This document shows, in pieces, positions 11,095 through 19,820 of a stretch of DNA of 64,000 nt (within the stretch, counting starts at the first letter, position 1; the number at the start of each line of letters is the position of its first letter). The DNA lies in contig NZ_JASXSZ010000002.1 in the NCBI RefSeq assembly GCF_030315975.1, positions 581,012 to 645,011 on the forward strand, read 5' to 3'. Source of the DNA: Microbacterium candidum. Its GTDB lineage: Bacteria; Actinomycetota; Actinomycetes; Actinomycetales; Microbacteriaceae. The notes under the pieces were generated by a model. That model was not told the DNA's origin, made no database searches, and saw nothing but the letters and a program-made list of their open reading frames with translations. Both the position numbers and the translations under genes were made by a program.

Positions 11095-11505
11095 ATGACG
11101 CATTTTCGGATCGCAGAGGCCGCCGGCCTGCTCGGAGTCAGCGACGACACTGTCCGCCGCTGGATCCGCGACCGGGTCCTGACCGTCTCGAAGGACGACT
11201 CCGGCAAGCAGGTCGTCGACGGCTCCGAGCTCGCCGCGCACGCGCAGTGGCTCGCCCACGCGGCGACGGATGACGGTGACGGACGCTCCAGCGCCCGCAA
11301 CCGCTTCGTCGGCCTCGTGACGAAGGTCGAGATCGAGGGGCTCATGGCGCAGGTCGAGCTCCAGTGCGGTCCGTTCCGCGTCGTATCGCTCATGTCGTCT
11401 GAGGCAGCCCGCGAGCTCCGGCTCCAGGTCGGCGACCGGGGCGTGGCCGTGGTCAAGGCGACCACGGTGATCATCGAGACCCACAGCAAGGAGACCCATC
11501 CGTGA
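11095..11505 (+). CDS. Helix-turn-helix plus Mop (molybdate/molybdopterin-binding) regulator
   Basis: A 136-residue two-domain protein. Residues 1 to about 55 form an excisionase/MerR-type DNA-binding helix-turn-helix (RIAEAAGLLGVSDDTVRRWI). Residues about 70-132 form a single Mop/TOBE domain beginning NRFVGLVTKVEIEG, the fold that binds molybdate in ModE and ModC. It heads the modABC operon and overlaps modA by four bases, so it is most likely the molybdate sensor for this operon and possibly for the moa/moe genes. It is much smaller than E. coli ModE, which has a different DNA-binding domain and two Mop domains. Confidence 0.88.
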   Translation: MTHFRIAEAAGLLGVSDDTVRRWIRDRVLTVSKDDSGKQVVDGSELAAHAQWLAHAATDDGDGRSSARNRFVGLVTKVEIEGLMAQVELQCGPFRVVSLMSSEAARELRLQVGDRGVAVVKATTVIIETHSKETHP

Positions 11506-12293
11506 GAGCCCGCAACATCGGCGTGATCGCCGCCGTCGTCGCCGCGACCCTCGCCCTCGGCGGCTGCGCGAGCACCGCCGCGCCCGCCGCATCCCCGTCG
11601 AAGACCGCCGACGCCCTGTCCGGCGACCTCACCGTCTACGCCGCCGCATCCCTCTCCGGCGCGTTCGACGAGCTCGCCAAGGAGTTCGGCGCCGCGCACC
11701 CGGGCGTCACCGTGAAGCCGATCACCTACGACGGCTCGTCAACGCTGGCCACGCAGCTCATCGGGGGTGCGCCGGCCGACGTCTTCGCGTCCGCCGATCA
11801 GAAGAACATGGCCAAGATCACCGACGCGAAGCTCGCCGGGACACCGACGAACTTCGCGACGAACGTCATGGAGATCGCGACCGCGCCCGGGAACCCGAAG
11901 GGGTTCACCGATCTCGCGTCGCTGACCAAGCCCGGTGCGACGGTGGTCGTCTGCGCGCCGGCCGTGCCCTGCGGCAGCGCCGCACAGACGCTCCTGAAGA
12001 ACGCCGGCGTGACGCTCACCCCCGCGAGCGAGGAGCAGAACGTCACCGCGGTGCTCGCGAAGGTGAAGAGCGGCGACGCCGACGCCGGGCTGGTCTACGT
12101 CACCGACGTGAAGGCGGCGGGCTCGGCGGTGACCGGTGTCCCGATCGCGGGGGCGGATGCGGCCACCAACGTCTACCCGATCTCGGCGCTGACGAACGCT
12201 CCGAACCCGAAGGCGGCGGCCGCGTTCGTCGCGTTCGTCGCCGGACCGGAGGGCCAGGCCGTCCTCAAGAAGTTCGGTTTCGGAGCCCCGTGA
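11502..12293 (+). CDS. modA: Molybdate ABC transporter substrate-binding lipoprotein
   Basis: A 263-residue protein with a lipoprotein signal peptide, hydrophobic segment then LALGGC with Cys22 as the lipidated residue. The mature part starts with the ModA block LTVYAAASLSGAFDELAKEF and contains GAPADVFASADQ. It captures molybdate outside the membrane and delivers it to ModBC. The start is GTG at 11502, overlapping the regulator stop (GTGA), which suggests coupled translation. The next gene also overlaps by GTGA. Confidence 0.95.
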   Translation: MRARNIGVIAAVVAATLALGGCASTAAPAASPSKTADALSGDLTVYAAASLSGAFDELAKEFGAAHPGVTVKPITYDGSSTLATQLIGGAPADVFASADQKNMAKITDAKLAGTPTNFATNVMEIATAPGNPKGFTDLASLTKPGATVVVCAPAVPCGSAAQTLLKNAGVTLTPASEEQNVTAVLAKVKSGDADAGLVYVTDVKAAGSAVTGVPIAGADAATNVYPISALTNAPNPKAAAAFVAFVAGPEGQAVLKKFGFGAP

Positions 12294-13123
12294 CGCAAAC
12301 CCTGACGGATGCCCCCACCCGCGCGGTGGGGGCATCCGCGCGCCTGCCGGTCTGGCTCATCGTCCCGGCCGTCCTCGGCGCGGCGCTCCTGATCCTCCCG
12401 TTCGTCGCCCTGCTCACGCACCTCGACTGGAGAGCTGTTCCCGCGGCGATCACGTCCGAGGCCGCGCTGCAGGCGCTCGGGCTCTCACTGTCCACCGCCG
12501 CGATCGCCACCGTCGCGTGCCTCGTCGTCGGAGTGCCGCTCGCGATCGTCATCGCCCGCTCGCCGCGCTGGCTCGCCGCCATCCTGCGCACCTTCACGAC
12601 CCTGCCGCTCGTCCTGCCGCCGCTCGTCGGCGGCATCGCGCTGCTCGCGCTCCTCGGCCGGCAGAGCGTCCTCGGCGACCTCCTCGCGCAGGTCGGCATC
12701 CGCATCCCGTTCACGACACCCGCGGTCGTCATCGCGCAGGCGTTCGTCGCCCTGCCGTTCCTCGTCATCTCCATCGAGGGGTCGCTGCGCACGAGCGGGA
12801 CCGCGCACGAGGCCGTCGCCGCCTCCCTCGGCGCCGGTCCCTTCACCGTCTTCCGCCGCGTGACCCTCCCGCTGGTGGCTCCCGGACTCGTCGCGGGCAC
12901 AGTCCTGTGCTTCGCCCGCGCGCTCGGCGAGTTCGGCGCGACCGCCCTGTTCGCCGGCAACGCCGCGGGCGTCACCCGGACGATGCCGCTCGCGATCTAC
13001 ACCGCCTTCAACGGCGCCGGCGTCGACGAAGACACCGCGATCGCGCTGTCCCTCCTGCTGATCCTGGTGGCCATCGCCGTGCTCGTCCTCATGCGCGGCT
13101 GGCGAGCGGATGCCGTCCGATGA
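12290..13123 (+). CDS. modB: Molybdate ABC transporter permease
   Basis: A 277-residue inner-membrane permease with about six hydrophobic segments. The ABC-permease coupling loop is seen as EAVAASLGAGPFTVFRRVTLP followed by ARALGEFGATALFAGN, the ModB/CysT signature. The GTG start at 12290 overlaps the modA stop, and the stop overlaps the modC ATG. Molybdate rather than sulfate or tungstate is assigned from the Mop-domain regulator upstream and the cofactor genes downstream. Confidence 0.94.
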   Translation: MTQTLTDAPTRAVGASARLPVWLIVPAVLGAALLILPFVALLTHLDWRAVPAAITSEAALQALGLSLSTAAIATVACLVVGVPLAIVIARSPRWLAAILRTFTTLPLVLPPLVGGIALLALLGRQSVLGDLLAQVGIRIPFTTPAVVIAQAFVALPFLVISIEGSLRTSGTAHEAVAASLGAGPFTVFRRVTLPLVAPGLVAGTVLCFARALGEFGATALFAGNAAGVTRTMPLAIYTAFNGAGVDEDTAIALSLLLILVAIAVLVLMRGWRADAVR

Positions 13124-14184
13124 CTCTTCGCGCTTCGTTCCGTGCACGCGTCGGCTCGTTCGCCGTCGAGGCCGACCTCGCCGCCGCCGAGGAATCCGTG
13201 CTCGCGATCCTCGGCCCGAATGGATCGGGCAAGTCGACGATGCTCGCGGCGCTCGCCGGGCACCTGCCGATCGAGTCCGGGGAGATCCGACTCGGCAACC
13301 GGGTGCTCGACGGCGACGGCGTCCATGTCGTGCCCGCCAGGCGCCGGGTCGGGTTCCTCGGCCAGCGCCCCCTTCTCTTCCCGCATCTGTCCGCCCTGGA
13401 GAACGTGGCGTTCGGCCCGCGCGCGCAGGGGGTTGCGCGCGCCCGGGCGCGGGCGGATGCGGGGAGCTGGCTCGAGCGCGTCGGCCTCGGCGATCTCGCC
13501 GGGAGCCGGCCCGCCGCGCTGTCCGGCGGTCAGCAGCAGCGGGTCGCCCTCGCGCGTGCGCTCGCCGCACGCCCCGACGCGCTGCTCCTCGACGAGCCGT
13601 TCGCCGCGCTCGACGTCGAGACCGCGGCCCAGGCGCGGCGTCTCGTCGCCGAGGAGCGGGACGCGGCCGGCATCCCGATCGTCCTCGTGACGCACGATCC
13701 GCTCGATGCCGTCGTCCTCGCGAAGCGCACCGCCGTCGTGCAGGACGGGCGCATCGCGCAGCAGGGGCCGACCGCCGACGTGCTCGGCCATCCGGGCTCG
13801 GCGTTCGTCGCGGCCCTCGCCGGAGTGAACCTCGTGTCGGGGGCGGGCACCGGCCGCGGCACGGTGCGTGCCGACGGCATCGAGTGGACGGGGGCCGGCG
13901 ACGTGGTGCCGGCTCAGTTCGACGCGACCGTCGCGTTCGCGCCGGGGTCCGTGCGGCTGCGCTCCCTCGGCGACATCGCGCACGCGCCCAACACGTGGAA
14001 CGGCACTGTGGCGACCCTGGAACCTCTGCCGGGAGGGATACGGCTGCGCACTATGCAGCATCCGGGCATCGCGATCGACGTGCCGTCGGCGGTGGCGGTC
14101 GCTGCGGGGGTGGCCCCCGGCATCCGCCTGCGCTTCACCGTGCATCCCGACGACGTCTCCGTTCAAGTTTCCGCATTGCGGTAG
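13120..14184 (+). CDS. modC: Molybdate ABC transporter ATP-binding protein
   Basis: A 354-residue ATPase that drives molybdate import. It has Walker [10 protein letters not shown], signature [15 protein letters not shown], Walker [12 protein letters not shown] and the switch histidine in VLVTHD. A C-terminal TOBE region spans about residues 285-354. The ATG at 13120 overlaps the modB stop; frames opening earlier run through modB and are rejected. The last codons overlap the TTCCG dyad at 14169-14183 that belongs to the moaA control region, so the two operons abut. Confidence 0.94.
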   Translation: MTLRASFRARVGSFAVEADLAAAEESVLAILGPNGSGKSTMLAALAGHLPIESGEIRLGNRVLDGDGVHVVPARRRVGFLGQRPLLFPHLSALENVAFGPRAQGVARARARADAGSWLERVGLGDLAGSRPAALSGGQQQRVALARALAARPDALLLDEPFAALDVETAAQARRLVAEERDAAGIPIVLVTHDPLDAVVLAKRTAVVQDGRIAQQGPTADVLGHPGSAFVAALAGVNLVSGAGTGRGTVRADGIEWTGAGDVVPAQFDATVAFAPGSVRLRSLGDIAHAPNTWNGTVATLEPLPGGIRLRTMQHPGIAIDVPSAVAVAAGVAPGIRLRFTVHPDDVSVQVSALR

Positions 14185-14204
14185 TATTTTTCCGATGTTG
14201 GGGT
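14169..14204 (+). promoter_or_regulatory. moaA control region: phased TTCCG dyads
   Basis: TTCCG-CATTG-CGGTA (14169-14183) is base-for-base identical to the dyad in front of the molybdate regulator at 11037-11051. A perfect left half TTCCG recurs at 14190-14194, exactly 21 bp later, with a poor right half. TAGTAT at 14182-14187 is a possible -10 box between them. About 110 bases of untranslated leader would follow; I see no recognisable molybdenum-cofactor riboswitch in it. Confidence 0.5.
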
Positions 14205-14251
14205 TCTCGCGACTCCAGGAGGGGCCGCCCCTGAGCAGTTCGTCGGTGCGA

Positions 14252-14274
14252 CCCTTCGGCGAGCTCGGGGACCG
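14252..14274. repeat. Diverged dispersed repeat in the moaA leader
   Basis: CCCTTCGGCGAGCTCGGGGA resembles the CCCTTCGACAAGCTCAGGG class of short dispersed repeats and is related in reverse orientation to the copy inside xdhA. It can form a small hairpin about 40 bases before the moaA start. Confidence 0.4.
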
Positions 14275-14311
14275 TAGACGGTGCTACCGTTCGAACCGTA
14301 GGGGGTTGGCC

Positions 14312-15406
14312 ATGACGATCACGCAGGTCGGTGCGCCGAGCGGTGCTCGGCGGCTGCCGTCGACGGGTGCGCCCGCCGGCCTGGTCGACGCGTTCCGCCG
14401 GCCCCTGCGCGACCTGCGGATCTCGATCACCGACCGTTGCAACTTCCGCTGCGTGTACTGCATGCCGAAGACGGTGTTCGGCCGCGACTACGCGTTCCTC
14501 GATCGCGACGAGCTGCTCACCTTCGAGGAGATCACGCGTATCGCGCGTGTGTCCGCGGCCCACGGCGTGCACAAGATCCGGCTGACCGGCGGCGAGCCGC
14601 TGCTGCGCCGCGGCATCGAGGAGCTCATCGGGATGCTGGCGGAGCTGCGCACCCCGGAGGGGGCGCCGCTCGAGATCGCGCTGACGACGAACGGCGCGGC
14701 GCTCGGCGTGAAGGCGGCGGCCCTCAAGGCGGCGGGGCTGACGCGCGTCACCGTCTCGCTCGACTCCCTCGACGATGAGCTCTTCCAGCGCATGAACGAC
14801 GTGCGGTTCCCCGTCTCCCGCGTGCTCGCGGGCATCGACGCGGCGCACGAGGCCGGGCTCGCCCCCATCCGTCTCAACATGGTCGTCAAGCGAGGTCTCA
14901 ACGACCAGGAGATCCTCGACATGGCGCGCCATTTCAAGGGCACTCCCTACACGCTGCGCTTCATCGAGTACATGGATGTGGGCAACACCAACGGCTGGTC
15001 GCTCGACGAGGTCGTGCCCTCCGCGGAGGTCGTCTCCCGCATCCACGAGGTCTTCCCGCTCGAGCCGGTCGGCGCCGTCGTGCCCGGGGAGACCGCGCAG
15101 CGCTGGCGCTACGTCGACGGCGGGGGCGAGATCGGCGTCATCTCGAGTGTCACGAACGCATTCTGCGGTACGTGCAACCGCGCCCGCATCTCGACGGAGG
15201 GCAAGCTCTTCACGTGCCTCTTCGCCTCCGATGGGCACGACCTACGGGCGCTCCTGCGCGGCGGGGCGACGGATGACGAGCTGTCCGCGGCGATGGCGGC
15301 GATCTGGGGCGCGCGCGACGACCGCTACTCCGAGGAGCGCGCGAGCCTCACTCCGGAGCTCCGGGCGAGCCGCAAGCACGTCGAGATGTCGTACATCGGC
15401 GGCTGA
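14312..15406 (+). CDS. moaA: GTP 3',8-cyclase (radical SAM), first step of molybdopterin synthesis
   Basis: Converts GTP to 3',8-cyclo-GTP, on which MoaC then acts. The 364-residue protein has the radical-SAM motif Cys-x3-Cys-x2-Cys in CNFRCVYC, the SAM-binding [14 protein letters not shown], and the C-terminal second 4Fe-4S site in CGTCNRAR followed by FTCLF. It ends in the conserved Gly-Gly pair (SYIGG). The ATG at 14312 was chosen because the family N-terminal block [20 protein letters not shown] follows shortly. It is convergent with moaE. Confidence 0.95.
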   Translation: MTITQVGAPSGARRLPSTGAPAGLVDAFRRPLRDLRISITDRCNFRCVYCMPKTVFGRDYAFLDRDELLTFEEITRIARVSAAHGVHKIRLTGGEPLLRRGIEELIGMLAELRTPEGAPLEIALTTNGAALGVKAAALKAAGLTRVTVSLDSLDDELFQRMNDVRFPVSRVLAGIDAAHEAGLAPIRLNMVVKRGLNDQEILDMARHFKGTPYTLRFIEYMDVGNTNGWSLDEVVPSAEVVSRIHEVFPLEPVGAVVPGETAQRWRYVDGGGEIGVISSVTNAFCGTCNRARISTEGKLFTCLFASDGHDLRALLRGGATDDELSAAMAAIWGARDDRYSEERASLTPELRASRKHVEMSYIGG

Positions 15407-15438
15407 CCCGCATCCTTCGTGCCCTGCCTCACGTCATA

Positions 15439-15521
15439 CGGATGGCGAGAGATTGTACGGATGGCGAGAGATTCGGGCTGATTCCGGCCGCCAAGCGTGA
15501 ATCCTCTTGCCACTCGTGCGG
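15439..15521. repeat. Intergenic inverted repeat, family B, copy 2
   Basis: The left arm CGGATGGCGAGAGATTGTAC plus a second CGGATGGCGAGAGATT unit (15439-15474) matches the copy at 3276-3310 closely. The right arm (15489-15521) is recognisable but degraded. It separates the convergent genes moaA and moaE and could serve both as a transcription barrier. Confidence 0.65.
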
Positions 15522-15526
15522 ACGGG

Positions 15527-15934
15527 TTACAGCCCGACCCACTCCGAGACGCCGTCGTCGTAGTGCTGGCGCTTCCAGATCGGCACCTCGTGCTTGATGA
15601 GCTCGACGAGCCGCTCGCACGCGTCGAACGCCTGGGCGCGATGCGGTGCGGATGCGGCGGCGAACAGCGCGACATCCCCGATCTTCAGGTCGCCGACACG
15701 ATGCGCCGCCGCCACGGCGTATCCCGTCTCGGTGCGCACGCGCTCGACGCAGTCGGCGAGGAACCTTCCGGCTTCGGGGTGTGCGCGGTAGTCCAGCGAG
15801 CGCACGGCCTTGCCGCCGTCATGGTCGCGCACGACGCCGCAGAACATCACGACGGCGCCGCTCGCATCGTCCTCGACGGCGCGGCGGATCGCCGCCTCGT
15901 CGAGCGGCTCCTCAGAGACAAGGGCATAGGTCAC
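15527..15934 (-). CDS. moaE: Molybdopterin synthase catalytic subunit
   Basis: The large subunit of molybdopterin synthase, which transfers sulfur from MoaD to cyclic pyranopterin. The 135-residue product shows the MoaE blocks GAVVMFCGVVRDHDGG, HRVGDLKIGDVAL and the catalytic KHEVPIWKRQ. Its start overlaps the moeB stop by four bases, so the two are translated together. The partner MoaD is encoded divergently at 17168. Confidence 0.95.
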   Translation of the reverse strand: MTYALVSEEPLDEAAIRRAVEDDASGAVVMFCGVVRDHDGGKAVRSLDYRAHPEAGRFLADCVERVRTETGYAVAAAHRVGDLKIGDVALFAAASAPHRAQAFDACERLVELIKHEVPIWKRQHYDDGVSEWVGL

Positions 15935-17079
15935 TGGACGGCCTCCCGGTCGGAGATGGTGTCGCCGCCGACGGCGGCGTAGGCCTGGATGCCGCCGACG
16001 AGATAGACCACGTCGGGGAAGCCGTGCTCGCGCAGGATGCGGACGGCCGCCCGTGCGCGGGGGTCCATCTCGCAGTACACGATGACCGGGCCGGCCTCGG
16101 GCATCACGCCGGCGCGCAGGTCACCGAGCGGCAGGAGCGTCGAATCCGGGATGCGGCGGGCCGCCGCCTCGTGCGGCTCACGGACGTCGAGCAGCCGCGG
16201 AGCCGCGCCCGCCCGCACCCGCTGCAGGACCTCTGCCGCGGAGACGGACACCAGATCGTCGTCGGACGAGACTCCGCAGAACAGGTCGTAGTCGATGAGG
16301 TCCGTGATCTCGGGGGTCTCGTCGGAGACCTCGTAGGCGATCTCGCGCGTGCGCGCGGTCAGCGCGTCGTAGACGAGCACGCGGCCGATGAGCGGCTCGC
16401 CGACACCCGTGATGAGCTTGATCGCTTCGGTCGCGACGAGCGAGCCGATCGTGCCGCACAACGTCGGGAGGACTCCGCCGAGCTCGCACGACAACGCCTC
16501 GTCGGCCGCGGGCGGCACCGGGAAGAGGTCGCGGTACGTCGGTCCGTGTCCATGCCACGACACGCCGACCTGACCGTGGAAGCGCAGGATCGAACCCCAC
16601 ACGAGCGGGATGCCGGCGAGCACCGCCATGTCGTTCGCGAGATACCGCGTCGGGAAGTTGTCGCTGCCGTCGACCAGCAGGTCCCACTGCTCACCGCCGT
16701 GGAAGATGAGGTTCAGACTCGTGTTGCGCGCGCGCATCTCGTACGTGAGAACCCGGCATCCGGGATCGATCTCGGCCACCGTGTCGGCGAGGGAGTCGAC
16801 CTTCGGGCGTCCGATGTCGGACACCCCGTGGCTCAGCTGCCTATGGAGGTTCGAGAGCTCGACGGCGTCGTCGTCGATGACCCCGATCGTGCCGACGCCG
16901 GCCGCCGCGAGCGCGGGGACGACAGCGCTGCCGAGCCCGCCCGCGCCGAGGACGAGGACCCTGGATGCGGCGAGCCGCCGTTGCGCGGTCTCTCCGAAGC
17001 CGGGCAGCATCAGCTGGCGGCTGTAGCGGGCGATGCGGTCCGCCTCGAGCGGCGGACCGGGCTCGACGAGCGGGGACAT
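15931..17079 (-). CDS. moeB: MoeB-type adenylyltransferase fused to a rhodanese domain
   Basis: Adenylates the C-terminal glycine of MoaD so it can be thiolated. Residues 1 to about 250 form the ThiF/MoeB E1-like domain (RYSRQLMLPGFG, VLGAGGLGSAV, GSDNFPTRYLAND); about 285-380 form a rhodanese domain (RLLDVREPHEA, VIVYCEMD) whose Cys in the latter is the likely persulfide carrier. The CYRC zinc pair of E. coli MoeB is replaced here (TYRDLFP), so the structural zinc is probably absent. A -10 box TAGGAT lies six bases before the ATG, giving a leaderless mRNA. Confidence 0.92.
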   Translation of the reverse strand: MSPLVEPGPPLEADRIARYSRQLMLPGFGETAQRRLAASRVLVLGAGGLGSAVVPALAAAGVGTIGVIDDDAVELSNLHRQLSHGVSDIGRPKVDSLADTVAEIDPGCRVLTYEMRARNTSLNLIFHGGEQWDLLVDGSDNFPTRYLANDMAVLAGIPLVWGSILRFHGQVGVSWHGHGPTYRDLFPVPPAADEALSCELGGVLPTLCGTIGSLVATEAIKLITGVGEPLIGRVLVYDALTARTREIAYEVSDETPEITDLIDYDLFCGVSSDDDLVSVSAAEVLQRVRAGAAPRLLDVREPHEAAARRIPDSTLLPLGDLRAGVMPEAGPVIVYCEMDPRARAAVRILREHGFPDVVYLVGGIQAYAAVGGDTISDREAVQ

Positions 17080-17085
17080 GGTTCG

Positions 17086-17135
17086 ATCCTACGGCTAGGG
17101 TCCGCATCGCGGACATCTTTTTCCGCTTGATGGAT
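17086..17135. promoter_or_regulatory. Shared moeB/moaD control region with phased TTCCG dyads
   Basis: On the minus strand the moeB -10 box TAGGAT occupies 17086-17091. The palindrome GTCCG-CATCG-CGGAC (17100-17114) overlaps the expected -35 region, and TTCCG-CTTGA-TGGAT (17121-17135) is centred exactly 21 bp further. Relative to the moeB start the centres are near -28 and -49, nearly the same layout as at the molybdate regulator gene. The sites could serve the divergent moaD promoter too. Confidence 0.5.
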
Positions 17136-17167
17136 GCGGTTCCCCGCATCCGTCGTATCATCATCGT

Positions 17168-17416
17168 ATGGCGATGGTGACCGTGCGGTACTTCGCGGCC
17201 GCGGCCGAGGCGGCCGGGCGCGAGGAAGAGCAGCTCGAGCTCGGCTCGGACGCGACCGTGGGCACGCTGCGCGATCTCTTGCGCCAGCGCTACGGCGCCG
17301 CGATGGAGCGGGTGCTCCGTTCCGGATCGTTCCTCGTCGACGGTGTCGTCCGCCGCAGCCCCGGCGCTGCCATCGGCGCGAACGTCGACGTCCTCCCGCC
17401 GTTCGCGGGCGGATGA
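17168..17416 (+). CDS. moaD: Molybdopterin synthase sulfur carrier subunit
   Basis: A small ubiquitin-like protein of 82 residues ending in the required Gly-Gly (PPFAGG). It contains the family blocks VTVRYFAAAAEAAG and VLPPFAGG. A -10-like TATCAT ends six bases before the ATG, so the mRNA is probably leaderless; a second ATG two codons in is the alternative start. The stop codon overlaps the moeA start. It diverges from moeB, whose product activates it. Confidence 0.93.
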   Translation: MAMVTVRYFAAAAEAAGREEEQLELGSDATVGTLRDLLRQRYGAAMERVLRSGSFLVDGVVRRSPGAAIGANVDVLPPFAGG

Positions 17417-18690
17417 TGCGCGCCCACACCGACCACCAGCGGGCGGTCGCCGAACTGCTCGCGCCGCTCGGCGCGCGGCTCGCGGACCCGGCCCAGGCTG
17501 TCGTCATTCCGGTCTTCGACGCGCTCGGCCGTGTGCTGGCGACGGATGTCGCCTCCCCGACGGCGCTCCCCCGCTTCGCGAACTCTCAGATGGACGGCTA
17601 CGCGGTGCACGCGACCGACCTCGCGTCCGCCTCGGCCTCCGACCCGGTGCGCCTCCCGGTCGGGCGCACGAGCGCGGCCGGCGACCCGGTCTTTCGCCTT
17701 GAGGCCGGGCACGCATCTCCCGTCATGACGGGTGCCGCCGTGCCGGACGGAGCTGATGCCGTCATCCCCATCGAGCAGGCCGATCCGCCGTCGTTCGCGG
17801 GCATCGGCGCAGGCTCCCACGACGCTCCCGCGGGGACGACCGTCTCCTTCGCCGCATCCGTCGCGCCGGGCACCTTCGTGCGCGCGGTCGGGACGGACAT
17901 CGCGGAAGGCGCCGTCGTCCTGCGCGCGGGCACGCGTCTCGGCCCCGCTCAGCTCGGCTCCCTCGCCGCGGCAGGCGTCGTCGAGGTGCCGGTGCGGCCG
18001 CGGCCCCGCGTCCTCGTCCTGTCGACGGGTCACGAGCTGCGCGCGCCCGGTGCGGACCTCGACACCGAGGGCGACAGCGGCGCGATCTATGACGCCAATT
18101 CGACGATGATGACCGCTGCGGTCGTCGACGCCGGAGCGATCGCGGTGACGGATATCGCGCCCGATGATGCGGCCGCCGTCGTCGCGGTGCTGGAGCGGCA
18201 TCCGGAGGTCGATCTGGTCGTCACGACCGGCGGCGTCAGTGCGGGGGCGTTCGAGGTCGTGCGCGATGCACTCGCCCCGCTCGGCGTCGATTTCGGACCG
18301 GTCGCGATGCAGCCCGGCGGCCCGCAGGGGCTCGGGCTCGCCACCGTGCCCGGAGGGCGCCGCATCCCGGTCGTCGCGTTCCCGGGCAACCCGGTGTCGA
18401 CGCTCGTCTCGTTCGAGCTGTTCCTCCGGCCGGTGCTGCGCGGCTTCGCGGGGCTTCCGCCGCAGCGCCCGACGCAGCACGCCGTGCTCGCACATCCCGT
18501 CACCTCGCCGCCCGCCCGCCACCAGGTCCGCCGTGGCACTCTGCGCGCGGACGGCAGCGTCGAGGTCGGGGCCCCGAGCTCCCATCTGCTGCACGCGTAC
18601 GCGCTCGCGAACGTGCTCGTGCACCTGCCCGTCGGCGTGGACGCCCTCCCCGCAGGTGCCGAGGTCGAGGTCTGGAGGATCGATGAGTGA
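17413..18690 (+). CDS. moeA: Molybdopterin molybdenumtransferase
   Basis: Inserts molybdate into adenylated molybdopterin. The 425-residue protein shows NSQMDGYAVHATDL near the N-terminus, PVMTGAAVPDGADAVI, VLSTGHEL, TTGGVSAGAFE and the FPGNPVS motif, then the C-terminal MoeA domain. The ATG at 17413 overlaps the moaD stop (ATGATG, so 17416 is equally possible). It lies in the moaD-moeA-moaC operon. No gene for MogA/MoaB was seen in the window. Confidence 0.94.
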   Translation: MMRAHTDHQRAVAELLAPLGARLADPAQAVVIPVFDALGRVLATDVASPTALPRFANSQMDGYAVHATDLASASASDPVRLPVGRTSAAGDPVFRLEAGHASPVMTGAAVPDGADAVIPIEQADPPSFAGIGAGSHDAPAGTTVSFAASVAPGTFVRAVGTDIAEGAVVLRAGTRLGPAQLGSLAAAGVVEVPVRPRPRVLVLSTGHELRAPGADLDTEGDSGAIYDANSTMMTAAVVDAGAIAVTDIAPDDAAAVVAVLERHPEVDLVVTTGGVSAGAFEVVRDALAPLGVDFGPVAMQPGGPQGLGLATVPGGRRIPVVAFPGNPVSTLVSFELFLRPVLRGFAGLPPQRPTQHAVLAHPVTSPPARHQVRRGTLRADGSVEVGAPSSHLLHAYALANVLVHLPVGVDALPAGAEVEVWRIDE

Positions 18691-19168
18691 CCCGCAGGAG
18701 CCGCAGCTGACCCACCTGCGCGCCGACGGTTCGGCGCACATGGTCGACGTCACCGACAAGGGCGTCACGCGCCGCGAGGCGCGGGCGCAGGCGGTGCTCA
18801 TCACGACGCCCAGTGTGGTCGCCGCGATCGCCGACGGAACGCTCCCGAAGGGCGAGGCGCTCGGCACCGCGCGTCTGGCCGGCATCATGGGCGCGAAGCA
18901 GACGTCGAGCCTCATTCCGCTGTGCCATCCGCTTCCGCTGACGAAGCTCGCCGTCGACCTGGAGCCCGGCGACGACCGCGTCCGGATCGTCGCGACGGCC
19001 GTCACGAACGGCGTCACCGGCGTCGAGATGGAGGCGCTCACCGCCGCGAGCGTCGCCGCGCTCACGCTTTACGACATGATCAAGGCCGTCGACAACCGGG
19101 CCATCATCACGGACATCAAGGTGCTCGCCAAGTCCGGCGGCAAGAGCGGCGACTGGTCCGTCGAGTAA
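18683..19168 (+). CDS. moaC: Cyclic pyranopterin monophosphate synthase
   Basis: Completes cyclic pyranopterin formation after MoaA. The 161-residue product has AHMVDVTDKGVTRREARA, GIMGAKQTSSLIPLCHPLPL and GVEMEALTAASVAALTLYDM, all diagnostic of MoaC, and ends with the usual KSGDW block. The ATG at 18683 overlaps the moeA stop by eight bases; longer frames upstream are in the wrong frame over moeA. It is the last gene of the operon and is followed by family A repeats. Confidence 0.95.
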   Translation: MSDPQEPQLTHLRADGSAHMVDVTDKGVTRREARAQAVLITTPSVVAAIADGTLPKGEALGTARLAGIMGAKQTSSLIPLCHPLPLTKLAVDLEPGDDRVRIVATAVTNGVTGVEMEALTAASVAALTLYDMIKAVDNRAIITDIKVLAKSGGKSGDWSVE

Positions 19169-19207
19169 GGCTCCGTGCGTTCGACTCGCTCAGCATCCAC
19201 CATCGCC

Positions 19208-19337
19208 GGTCGTTGAGCGAGGAACGACCGAGACGAAACGCGGACGGTGCGTCTCGAGATCGACTCCCGACGTTTCGACTCGCTTCGGCCACACCCTGCC
19301 GGTCGTTGAGCGAGGGAGGAACGACCGAGACGAAACG
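19208..19337. repeat. Dispersed repeat, family A, two direct copies
   Basis: GGTCGTTGAGCGAGGAACGA begins one copy (19208-19240) and GGTCGTTGAGCGAGGGAGGA the other (19301-19337); both continue through CCGAGACGAAACG. A partial reverse copy (CGTTTCGACTCGCTTCGG) lies between them from 19270. They fill the gap between the convergent moaC and RraA-like genes. The same element forms the inverted pair at 8598-8697. Confidence 0.7.
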
Positions 19338-19346
19338 CTCCGGGCG

Positions 19347-19811
19347 TCAGCGCTCGACGAGGACTCCGTCGAGGTCGGCCCACACATGCTTGCCGGGGGC
19401 GAAGACGACTCCCGCGATCGTGACGGGCACGTCGACCTCGCCGGCGCCGTCCTTGGCGCTCTTGCGAGGGTTCGAGCCGAGCGCCTTGACACCGATCGGC
19501 AGTGACGCGATCGCGATGCGGTCGCGGATGGCGCCGTTGATGATGAGCCCCGCCCATCCGTTGTCGGCCGCGGACCCGGCGATCATGTCGCCGACGAGGG
19601 CCGACTCGAGCGATCCGCCGCCGTCGATCACGAGGACGGCGCCGTCGCCGGGCGTCGCGAGCAGCGCCTTCACGATCGCGTTGTCGCGGTGGCAGCGCAC
19701 CGTGCGGATCGGCCCGTCGAAGGCGGCGAGCCCGCCGGCATCCTGCAGCTGCAGAGACAGCGCGTCGAGGTCGTCGCCGCGCTCGTCGTAGAGGTCCGCC
19801 GTTGCGATCAT
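19347..19811 (-). CDS. rraA: RraA-like / HMG aldolase family protein
   Basis: A 154-residue member of the RraA family. Family blocks are TADLYDERGDDLDAL, VLVIDGGGSLESALVGDMIA, NGWAGLIINGAIRD and ALGSNPRKS. Some members inhibit RNase E, others are 4-hydroxy-4-methyl-2-oxoglutarate/oxaloacetate aldolases; the Arg and Asp that bind metal and substrate (GAIRD) are present, so either is possible. It starts ten bases after the surface-protein stop. A -10-like TAGCCT six bases before its ATG would allow a separate leaderless transcript. Confidence 0.85.
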   Translation of the reverse strand: MIATADLYDERGDDLDALSLQLQDAGGLAAFDGPIRTVRCHRDNAIVKALLATPGDGAVLVIDGGGSLESALVGDMIAGSAADNGWAGLIINGAIRDRIAIASLPIGVKALGSNPRKSAKDGAGEVDVPVTIAGVVFAPGKHVWADLDGVLVER

Positions 19812-19820
19812 GATCCGAGG

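Noticed and set aside
14185..14311. Molybdenum-cofactor riboswitch in the moaA leader
   Set aside because: The leader is short and shows only a repeat-derived hairpin; I could not identify the conserved elements of the known class.
15931..17079. Assignment as ThiF of thiamine synthesis
   Set aside because: The overlap with moaE, divergence from moaD and absence of thi genes favour the MoeB role, although E1 enzymes can be shared.
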